Source: Lachnospiraceae bacterium | Lineage (GTDB): Bacteria; Bacillota; Clostridia; Lachnospirales; Lachnospiraceae | Reading direction: 5' to 3' | DNA length: 64,000 bases | NCBI GenBank assembly: GCA_017614155.1 | Contig: JAGACK010000053.1 | Location: 27,869 to 91,868, forward strand | The notes under the pieces: model-generated | Database searches by the model: none | Told to the model about the DNA's origin: nothing | The model's input: the letters and a program-made list of their open reading frames with translations, nothing else | Shown: one piece after another, positions 34,281-41,481 of the stretch | How positions within the stretch are numbered: position 1 is the stretch's first letter | Layout of the letters: the number at the start of each line of letters is the position of its first letter | Made by a program: the position numbers and the translations under genes

Positions 34281-35609
34281 ATGAATCCGATGCTTTTGTA
34301 TATCGATCCCGGAACGGGAAGCATGCTTTTTACCATACTGATAGGAGCAGTCTCAGCCGGGTATTTTGTTTTTCAGAAACTGAAGCTGAAAATGAAATTC
34401 GTGCTCTCGGGAGGCAAGGCGGGAACGGCGGATGCCGAAAAGATCCCATATGTCATCTTTTCCGACAGCAAAAGATACTGGAATGTATTCAAGCCGGTCT
34501 GTGATGAATTTGAAAAACGCGGCATAGACATCGAATACTGGACAATGTCGGAGGACGACCCCGCGCTGAAGGAGAGCTACAGCCATGTGAAGCCTTCCTT
34601 CATAGGAGAGGGCAACAAGGCGTTTTCAAAGCTGAATATCATGAATGCAGGCGTGGTGCTTGCCACAACGCCAGGTCTGGATGTCCTTCAGTGGAAGAGA
34701 TCAAAGAATGTAGACTGGTATGTTCACATCCTGCACCAGCCCGGAGACACCACATTTTACAGGATGTTCGGGCTTGATCATTATGATGCCGTGCTGATCT
34801 CCGGCGAGTACGAGGAAAAGCAGCTTCGTGACATCGAGGCGCTGAGAAATATAAACAGACGCGAGACATGCCTGACAGGCATCACATACCTTGATACCAT
34901 GAAGGCCAGGCTGGAGAAAGACGGGGGAGACAGGGGGACGGTCCTGCTGTCTCCTTCCGCAAACGAACAGCAGCAGAATACTGACTCCGAAACGAAGGAG
35001 ACAACAGGACCGTCCCCCTGTCTCCCCGATACAAAGACCGTGCTTCTTGCGCCGACCTGGGGCGAGACAGCGATTCTTTCGAGGTTCGGCGAGAAGATAA
35101 TAAGCGCTCTTGTCAGTACCGGATACAATGTGATCATCCGTCCTCATCCGCAGTCCTTTGAATCGGAAAAGGAGATGATGGACAGGCTGCAGAAAAAATT
35201 CCCGGAGAGCGAAAAGCTTCACTGGAACAGGGATAATGACAACTTTGAAGTGCTGAAGAGCGCCGATATCATGATCACGGATTTCTCCGGAGTCATGTTT
35301 GATTATGCGCTGATATTTGACAGGCCGTTCATATACGCGGATATCAAATTTGACAAATCTGCCTACGATGCAGCATGGCTCGATGAGGATATGTGGACCC
35401 TGCGTATCCTTCCCTCGATAGGCATACCGCTTCGGGAAGAGGATTTTGACAACATAAAAGAGGTCATAGACAAAGCCGTCAACGACGAAAGCCTGGCGGC
35501 AGGCCGTGACAGGGCAAGAGCCGAGACCTGGGCAAATCCCGGCAGGGCAGCAGAACTCACCGTCGATTACCTCGTAAAGAAACACGATTCATTTAACACG
35601 AAGGAATAG
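34281..35609 (+). CDS. CDP-glycerol glycerophosphotransferase-family (TagB-like) protein with in-frame REP insertion
   Basis: A 442-residue protein with an N-terminal membrane segment (about 14-31) and the TagB/TagF two-Rossmann fold. The first half has TTPGLDVLQWKRSKNVDWYVHI and DHYDAVLISGEYEEKQLRDI; the second opens with TVLLAPTWGETAI, followed by VIIRPHPQS, the SADIMITDFSGVMFDYAL motif and RPFIYAD, which carry the family's catalytic His and nucleotide-binding residues. Such enzymes transfer polyol-phosphate from a CDP donor; here CMP-AEP could be the donor. Residues 215-248 between the halves are translated REP repeat, in a linker. Ribosome site AAGGAGG. Confidence 0.88.
   Translation: MNPMLLYIDPGTGSMLFTILIGAVSAGYFVFQKLKLKMKFVLSGGKAGTADAEKIPYVIFSDSKRYWNVFKPVCDEFEKRGIDIEYWTMSEDDPALKESYSHVKPSFIGEGNKAFSKLNIMNAGVVLATTPGLDVLQWKRSKNVDWYVHILHQPGDTTFYRMFGLDHYDAVLISGEYEEKQLRDIEALRNINRRETCLTGITYLDTMKARLEKDGGDRGTVLLSPSANEQQQNTDSETKETTGPSPCLPDTKTVLLAPTWGETAILSRFGEKIISALVSTGYNVIIRPHPQSFESEKEMMDRLQKKFPESEKLHWNRDNDNFEVLKSADIMITDFSGVMFDYALIFDRPFIYADIKFDKSAYDAAWLDEDMWTLRILPSIGIPLREEDFDNIKEVIDKAVNDESLAAGRDRARAETWANPGRAAELTVDYLVKKHDSFNTKE
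34925..35026. repeat. Full REP-like element inside the TagB-like gene
   Basis: Left half 34925-34954, 42-bp centre, right half 34997-35026; total 102 bp, exactly 34 codons. The halves read through as GDRGTVLLSP and TTGPSPCLP in the protein. The gene on either side remains in one frame. Confidence 0.93.
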
Positions 35610-35619
35610 ATGAAAAAGT

Positions 35620-35805
35620 CATCAGGATGTATGTTTTGTGAACACCCAGCCGTCAGTTCTTAGCGAAACGGAGTCTGATAAATTTCGCGGGTGCGAAGGC
35701 CGCGCCGTTTTTCAGGCGCGGAACGGCGCAGAGCGAAATTTTGTTCATCAGACGAGCGTTGAGCTTAGAACTGGACGAGCCGTGAACAAAACATATATCC
35801 TGATG
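35620..35805 (+). repeat. 186-bp structured repeat, copy B
   Basis: Outer arms CATCAGGATGTATGTTTTG... and ...CATATATCCTGATG. Inner helices CAGTTCT/AGAACTG, AACG/CGTT, TCTGAT/ATCAGA and CGCGCC/GGCGCG, with conserved unpaired TAGCGAA and AAATTTCGCGGG segments. It lies between the TagB-like gene and the YidC-sulfatase gene inside the phosphonate operon and ends 23 bp before the latter's start, which lacks a Shine-Dalgarno site. Confidence 0.88.
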
Positions 35806-35828
35806 ACTGATGATCAATTGTTTAAACC

Positions 35829-38441
35829 ATGGGCGAATTTTTATATTATCTTGCTATAAAACCTATATGGCTTCTCTTTGAGATCATATTCAGGATCAGC
35901 TACACCCTCTTTTCCAATCCGGGAATATCGATACTTTCAGTCAGTCTCGTTATGAACATCCTCGTGCTTCCCATGTATCTGCGTTCCGATGCGATGCAGG
36001 CCGAGGAACGGAAAAAGCAGAAGGATATGGAACACTGGGTCAGGGAGATCCGCAGGACCTTCAAGGGAGATGAAAGATTCATGATCCTGTCGGAATACTA
36101 CCGTCAGAATGATTATCAGCCCTGGTATGTCCTGAAAAGCTCTCTCTCGCTGCTCCTTCAGGTGCCGTTTTTTATTGCGGCATATGATTTCCTTTCAAAC
36201 CTGACACTCCTTAAAGGCGCATCCTTCCTGCTGATCCCGGATCTGGGCAGCCCGGACGGCCTGATACCCGTGGGGGGTCTGCACATCAATCTGCTTCCCG
36301 TTCTGATGACTGCGATAAATCTCACTTCCGCAGCTATCTACACAAAAAACGGAACAAAAAAAGAAAAGGTCCAGACCGTAGTGTTTGCGCTCGTCTTTCT
36401 GGTCTTATTATACGGATCACCCTCGGGACTCGTGATCTACTGGACTTTGAACAATGTCTTTTCACTTTGCAAGAACATAGTCATGGATATCCTTGCAAAG
36501 AAGAAAAAGCCTGAGAAAACCGCAGAAAAAGAACAGCCCGTACCCGAAAAAGACAGGGACACCGTCAGGCTCTGGGCGCTTTCAGCTGTCCTTCTTACTG
36601 TATTTACCGGGCTTTCCATTCCGCTTTCCCTGATAGAAGCGTCCCCAAAGGATTTTGCCGCCAATCTGGTATATCCCGATCCTGTCCGGTATGCTTTCCT
36701 GGCCTTTGCCATCGCGGCAGGGATATTCATACTCTGGGGGGCAGTCATATTTTTCCTGTCCAAACAGAAAACAAGGAAGATCATTGGACTTGCCGCGTTC
36801 TGCGCATCCGTCATCTTCATCATCAACCATATGGTCTTTTCGGGACAGTTCGGGATCATATCCTATACGCTGATCTATGATAAGGATCCGTATTACGGTT
36901 ATGTCAGCGAGATACTCAATGCTCTGTTTGTCATCCTGATGATATTCGTCCTGATCATCTTTTATAAAAACAGAAAAAAGCTTGTATTCAGCATCCTGAG
37001 CATCCTCATCGTGTGCGAGACGATATTCAGCATTTACAACATAGTCTCCATAGAAAAGACGCTCGGAGCCACGCTTGCTTCCTCAAGGGTCGACAAGCAT
37101 GCAGTGGAAAAAGCGGATATCAATAATAAGTTCCTGAAGCTTTCCTCGAAGGGGAAAAATGTCATCGTGATCATGCTCGACAGATCCATCGGCGCCTACA
37201 TCCCCTATATATTCCAGGAAAAGCCGGAGCTTGAGCAGTCGTTTTCGGGATTTACCTTTTATCCGAATACGGTCTCCACGGGAACCAATACCATCAATGC
37301 TTCCGCAGCGCTTTTCGGCGGCTATGAATATGCGCTTGACGAGTCGAACAAAAGGGATGATGTCCTCATAAAAGACAAGCAGAATGAGGCGCTGAAGCTG
37401 ATGCCTACTCTCTTTGCAAAAGAGGGTTACCATTCAACCGTATGCGACCTTCCATATGCGGACCTGGAGTTTGATTTCAGAACGGGCAAGAGAGTATTTG
37501 ATGATGTGGAAAACTGTGACGCGTACTGCGCTTCAAACGGAGAATACAATGATTATCTGACAGAGAAGGAGAGGGCGTGTATAGAGCTTGAGCAGCAGAA
37601 GAGGAATTTCTTCTTTTACAGCCTGTTCAGGTCCGTGCCGCTTTTTGCGCAGGAGGCTGTCTATGACCAGGGAAATTATCTTTCGATCACAAGCAATAAT
37701 ATCAGGTACCATTTCATCACCTGCATTTCATTCCTGCGTCTGATGCCGCAGCTGACACAGATCGTCGATGACGGAAACAGCAAGGGAGAGCTGATCATGA
37801 TCCAGAACGAGGCTCCGCACGAGATAGTATCGCTCAACCCTCCCGATTATGAGCCTGATTCATCCGTCAGGATGGTGAAGCCCGAGAACCGTACCCTTCC
37901 GAACGGACAGGTCATGGATCTTTCAAACAAGTTCAGATCGGATCATTATGATGTGGATATGGCCAGCATCATGAAGCTTGCCGGATGGATGGACTGCCTG
38001 AAGGAACTCGGAGTTTACGATAATACCAGGATCATCATCACATCGGACCACGGCTTTGAGCTGGGTCAGTTTCAGGATATACTCTTTGACGACATAGCCA
38101 TGGATGTTGAAAGCGTCAATCCCGTGCTTCTTGTAAAGGATTATGATGCTGACTTTGAGGGAGTGAAGACGGACGATACCTTCATGTGCAATGCAGATGT
38201 ACCGACCATAGCGATGAAGGACATAATAAAAGATCCGGTCAATCCCTTCATGGGCAATCCCATAAACAGTGACAGGAAAAATGAAGGCCCGATCGTCCTC
38301 ATGAATACAAAGATAGATGTGGATGCCGAAAAAGACACGGTTTATGATAATGAGGTGGTCTCGTGGTATTCGGTGCATGACAATATCTTTGACCGCGCCG
38401 ACTGGGAGCGCCTGAGGGTAGGCGTTGACATGGAGGAGTGA
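35829..38441 (+). CDS. YidC/Oxa1-like membrane domain fused to LtaS-like sulfatase-fold transferase, copy 1
   Basis: An 870-residue protein. Residues 1-235 match the YidC insertase core: SLVMNILVLPMYLRSD, a charged cytoplasmic hairpin, YYRQNDYQPWYV, LLLQVPFFIAAYDFLSN, LPVLMTAINLTSAAIY and GLVIYWTLNNVFSL. Further membrane helices fill about 250-420. Residues about 435-870 are an extracytoplasmic alkaline-phosphatase-superfamily domain as in lipoteichoic acid synthases: IVIMLDRS (metal Asp451), the TNTINASAALFGG region with the probable nucleophilic Thr, and ITSDHGFE (Asp740-His741). The YidC groove arginine position is Asn. Its place in the AEP operon suggests transfer of a phosphorus-containing group to a surface polymer or lipid. 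No ribosome site is visible upstream. Confidence 0.85.
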   Translation: MGEFLYYLAIKPIWLLFEIIFRISYTLFSNPGISILSVSLVMNILVLPMYLRSDAMQAEERKKQKDMEHWVREIRRTFKGDERFMILSEYYRQNDYQPWYVLKSSLSLLLQVPFFIAAYDFLSNLTLLKGASFLLIPDLGSPDGLIPVGGLHINLLPVLMTAINLTSAAIYTKNGTKKEKVQTVVFALVFLVLLYGSPSGLVIYWTLNNVFSLCKNIVMDILAKKKKPEKTAEKEQPVPEKDRDTVRLWALSAVLLTVFTGLSIPLSLIEASPKDFAANLVYPDPVRYAFLAFAIAAGIFILWGAVIFFLSKQKTRKIIGLAAFCASVIFIINHMVFSGQFGIISYTLIYDKDPYYGYVSEILNALFVILMIFVLIIFYKNRKKLVFSILSILIVCETIFSIYNIVSIEKTLGATLASSRVDKHAVEKADINNKFLKLSSKGKNVIVIMLDRSIGAYIPYIFQEKPELEQSFSGFTFYPNTVSTGTNTINASAALFGGYEYALDESNKRDDVLIKDKQNEALKLMPTLFAKEGYHSTVCDLPYADLEFDFRTGKRVFDDVENCDAYCASNGEYNDYLTEKERACIELEQQKRNFFFYSLFRSVPLFAQEAVYDQGNYLSITSNNIRYHFITCISFLRLMPQLTQIVDDGNSKGELIMIQNEAPHEIVSLNPPDYEPDSSVRMVKPENRTLPNGQVMDLSNKFRSDHYDVDMASIMKLAGWMDCLKELGVYDNTRIIITSDHGFELGQFQDILFDDIAMDVESVNPVLLVKDYDADFEGVKTDDTFMCNADVPTIAMKDIIKDPVNPFMGNPINSDRKNEGPIVLMNTKIDVDAEKDTVYDNEVVSWYSVHDNIFDRADWERLRVGVDMEE

Positions 38442-38512
38442 CCGCTGTTTTTTTGGCAGATTATGTGTTAATATTTTTTTCGTTGCTGTATAAATGAATT
38501 CAGGTGGAGATT

Positions 38513-39637
38513 ATGAAAGCAGAGGAATTATTTGAGATCATAGGCTCGGATTTTTACACGGGAGTTCCGGACAGCAGGCTTAAGGGGCTGTGCAACTTCC
38601 TGATGTCAAAATACGGGATAGACAGGAAACATCATGTCATAGCAGCCAATGAAGGCAACTGTCTGGCACTGGCGGCAGGGTATCATCTTGCCACGGGAAA
38701 GATCCCGGTGGTGTATATGCAGAACAGCGGCGAGGGAAATATCATAAACCCTCTGGCATCCCTGGTAAACGACAAGGTATATGCGATACCCGTGATATTT
38801 ATCATAGGCTGGCGCGGTGAGCCGGGGATACACGATGAACCCCAGCACATCTATCAGGGCATAGTGACGGAAAAGCTCATGCAGGACATGGATGTTGCGA
38901 CCTTTATCATCGGGAAAGAGACGACGGGAGAGGAAGTATCTGCTGCCATGAGTTCGTTTTCCGGTGTTCTTTCAAAGGGAAAGCAGGCCGCATTTATTAT
39001 ACGGGAAGGCGGGATCAGCTTTGACGGAAAGGTGGATTACCATAATAAGTACGAGCTGAACCGCGAGGAAGTGATAAAGCATATAGCCTCAGTGACGGGA
39101 AGCGATCCGGTCATTTCAACGACAGGAAAGATCAGCCGTGAGCTTTTTGAGATCCGGACCGCGGCGGGCGCAGACCACGGAACGGATTTCCTGACGGTCG
39201 GATCAATGGGCCACTGCTCGACGATCGCCCTGGGAGTTGCCATCAACAAGCCCGGAACGAAGGTGTGGTGCATAGACGGGGACGGCGCGGCTTTAATGCA
39301 TATGGGCGCCATGGCTGTGATTGGAACAAATGCTCCTTCAAACCTGGTTCATATCGTGATAAACAACAGCGCGCATGAGACAGTCGGAGGAATGCCTACT
39401 GTTGCCGGCGAAGTTGACTTTGTCGCGATCGCGAAAGCCTGCGGCTACAAAAATGCAGTCAGCGTTTCGGATATGGATGCGCTCGATGAAAAACTGAGGG
39501 AAGCAAGGGACAGAAATGAGCTTTTCTTCATAGAGGTAAAATGCCAGGTCGGGGCAAGATCAGATCTGGGGCGTCCGACCACGACGGCTCTTGAGAACAA
39601 GGTGAACTTCATGAAGCATCTGGAGGGCCTGCAGTAA
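38513..39637 (+). CDS. Phosphonopyruvate decarboxylase
   Basis: A thiamine-diphosphate enzyme, 374 residues from ATG 38513 (ribosome site AGGTGGAG; the GTG at 38504 is inside that site). It decarboxylates phosphonopyruvate to phosphonoacetaldehyde, pulling the unfavourable PepM reaction. The N-terminal half has FYTGVPDSRLKGLCNFL, the cofactor-activating Glu in ANEGNCLALAAGYHLATG and GWRGEPGIHDEPQH. The C-terminal half has GSMGHCSTIALGVA and the diphosphate-binding IDGDGAALMHMG...NN motif. It completes PEP to AEP together with PepM and PhnW. A 71-bp gap separates it from the fusion gene. Confidence 0.93.
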   Translation: MKAEELFEIIGSDFYTGVPDSRLKGLCNFLMSKYGIDRKHHVIAANEGNCLALAAGYHLATGKIPVVYMQNSGEGNIINPLASLVNDKVYAIPVIFIIGWRGEPGIHDEPQHIYQGIVTEKLMQDMDVATFIIGKETTGEEVSAAMSSFSGVLSKGKQAAFIIREGGISFDGKVDYHNKYELNREEVIKHIASVTGSDPVISTTGKISRELFEIRTAAGADHGTDFLTVGSMGHCSTIALGVAINKPGTKVWCIDGDGAALMHMGAMAVIGTNAPSNLVHIVINNSAHETVGGMPTVAGEVDFVAIAKACGYKNAVSVSDMDALDEKLREARDRNELFFIEVKCQVGARSDLGRPTTTALENKVNFMKHLEGLQ

Positions 39638-39673
39638 GCCGGTCAAAGATGCAGCGGAAGGTGATTTTTATAT

Positions 39674-41188
39674 ATGAAAAAGGCTTCGGATTTTTTTGAA
39701 AAGTACAATCTGATCTTTATGATCCCGGTGATAGCGGCATACGGTTTTACCAGGCTGTTTTACCTGGGAGAGATCTCTTATTATATCCATATGAGGGAAC
39801 TTGAGGCGGCGTATGAAGCCTTCAGCCTTGCGCGCTTCGGTACCGACAGTACGCTTTCGGGTGTTTCGACATTCTTTGGCGGGCTCGGCGATGGACACAG
39901 CGCTTTGCTGATCCTGCTTTCAGCGGCTCTTTTCAAGGTTAAGGCGGGATATTTTTCATTGAAGCTTTTCCGGCTCATAGCTGTTGCCGGCGGGCTTTTC
40001 GGCATGATCTTTTCTTATCTTTTCGTGTGGGAGTGGACAGGCAGGAAAAAGAATGCCTTTACGGCGGCTGTTCTTGTCACGACTCTTCCGATATACTTCC
40101 TGTCCCAGCGCGACAGTGTTGAGGAATTCCTTGTTCTTTCCATCCTGCCGGCAGCCTTTTATTTTCTGGCGGCCGGAATCAAAAGATCAAAGGCATGGCT
40201 GTTTTTATTATCAGGCATCGTATTTGCCCTGGCGCTTTTTTCGTGCAGCAGCGCTGTTCTCATCGTGCCTGTCTTCCTGGCCGTGTCGGTCATGTACATG
40301 ATCTTTGTAAAGAAGCTGAGCATCCCGCGGGCGGCATTTCTTATCATTCCGGTCATAGCGGGCCTTGTCATAATGGCGCTCTTTTCAGGCCTGCATGTTA
40401 ATGCGGACTTTGGAAAGATCGTATCAAATATCCGCAGGATCAGGGTCATGTTCTGGGATGATCATCATGACTTCAGTGTTATCCCCGACTTTGGCACGAT
40501 GTATGTTTTCTCGATACCGATACTTATCACCGGTGTTGTCGTTTCGTTCAAAAAAGTCCTGGTTTCATTCAGGGAACGCACTTTTGATATGTCGGTGATC
40601 ATATGGCTCTTTCTCGTGACGGGCTTTATCTGCTGTCTGACGATACCCAAAGCTGATATCGCTGCGTGCAGCGCCCTCTTTTTTGCGATAACCATGCTGC
40701 TTGCACAGGGAACCGTCTATATAGCCGACAATCTGAAGGGCACCTTCCCCGTCATCATGCTGATCCTGTTTTTCAGCCTCGGGGTGCTGGCGCATTACTA
40801 TTTTGTAAATTACAATTCGGAACTTAATCACAGCAAAGATCACGAAAAGGAAATCATAGTAGATAAAAGCGCGGGCGAAGCGGTAAAGGCTGCGCTGAAG
40901 ATGTTCCCGGGAAGGGGCGTCACGGTTTTTGCCGGAGAGGATCATGAAGGCAGGAACCTCCAGATCGCATTGTACGCAGGCGCATCGCCTGCCGATTACT
41001 TATCTTTCCGTGACAGCGACAATTTCTCATTTGGTGACATAGAGGTCAATCCGACAGACGGAGACTTTGACTACGGCCGGGTCTATGTCATCGATCAGGC
41101 TGCGCATCCCGACATGATAGAGATGTTCTCATCGGTAGGATGGGGGATGACGGCTCTCAAGGAATATACCCTCTTTTATATGAACTGA
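39674..41188 (+). CDS. Polytopic membrane protein resembling GT-C (GT39/ArnT-type) glycosyltransferases
   Basis: A 504-residue protein with about eleven hydrophobic helices in residues 15-385, then a 120-residue C-terminal extracytoplasmic domain. The layout and the first loop (LGEISYYIHMRELEAAYEAF) resemble GT39-type enzymes that use lipid-linked sugars, and SQRDSVEEFLVLSILPAAFY resembles the second conserved loop. The first-loop Asp-Glu catalytic pair is not obvious here, so it may be divergent or inactive. Last gene of the AEP operon, 37 nt after the decarboxylase. Ribosome site AAGGTGA. Family call is moderate; a substrate is not readable. Confidence 0.6.
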   Translation: MKKASDFFEKYNLIFMIPVIAAYGFTRLFYLGEISYYIHMRELEAAYEAFSLARFGTDSTLSGVSTFFGGLGDGHSALLILLSAALFKVKAGYFSLKLFRLIAVAGGLFGMIFSYLFVWEWTGRKKNAFTAAVLVTTLPIYFLSQRDSVEEFLVLSILPAAFYFLAAGIKRSKAWLFLLSGIVFALALFSCSSAVLIVPVFLAVSVMYMIFVKKLSIPRAAFLIIPVIAGLVIMALFSGLHVNADFGKIVSNIRRIRVMFWDDHHDFSVIPDFGTMYVFSIPILITGVVVSFKKVLVSFRERTFDMSVIIWLFLVTGFICCLTIPKADIAACSALFFAITMLLAQGTVYIADNLKGTFPVIMLILFFSLGVLAHYYFVNYNSELNHSKDHEKEIIVDKSAGEAVKAALKMFPGRGVTVFAGEDHEGRNLQIALYAGASPADYLSFRDSDNFSFGDIEVNPTDGDFDYGRVYVIDQAAHPDMIEMFSSVGWGMTALKEYTLFYMN

Positions 41189-41192
41189 TACA

Positions 41193-41266
41193 GAATTGCG
41201 AGAGTTGCTTTAGCAACAAAGCAATTCGTGACATCGCTGACTCCGAGAATATACAGTACAGAGTCA
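41193..41266 (+). terminator. Two stem-loops after the phosphonate operon
   Basis: A nested hairpin, GAATTGC (41193) to GCAATTC (41227) with inner GTTGC/GCAAC, is followed by TGACTC (41238) to GAGTCA (41266) and GTTTAATTT. They probably end the phosphonate transcript. The remaining 215 bp up to 41481 should hold the promoter of the surface-protein gene; I see no clear boxes. Confidence 0.45.
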
Positions 41267-41481
41267 GTTTAATTTACATAAATTTGGTGTTGACATAATC
41301 TGTTTACCTGGAGTAGTATCGAAGGTGGGGTATCTTTGCCCTGCCTTAACCTGTTTTTTGGGGAGTTTTTTTCGAATCATTAAGCAGACGGAACATAAAA
41401 ACCGGTGCTGACGGCAGGGAAGCCTTCAGGGTAAAAAAGGAAACTGTGACAGAAAATTATTTTGATCAAGGAGAGTTCAGG

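Noticed and set aside
34925-35026. TagB-like gene as a pseudogene broken by the REP element
   Set aside because: The frame is intact on both sides, all family motifs remain and the insertion lies in a linker, so it is kept as a gene with an insertion.
41280-41460. Cyclic-di-GMP (GEMM-like) riboswitch before the surface-protein gene
   Set aside because: A few GC-rich patches (GGCAGGGAAGCCTTCAGGGT) recall one, but the conserved GEMM core and tetraloop-receptor arrangement could not be matched.
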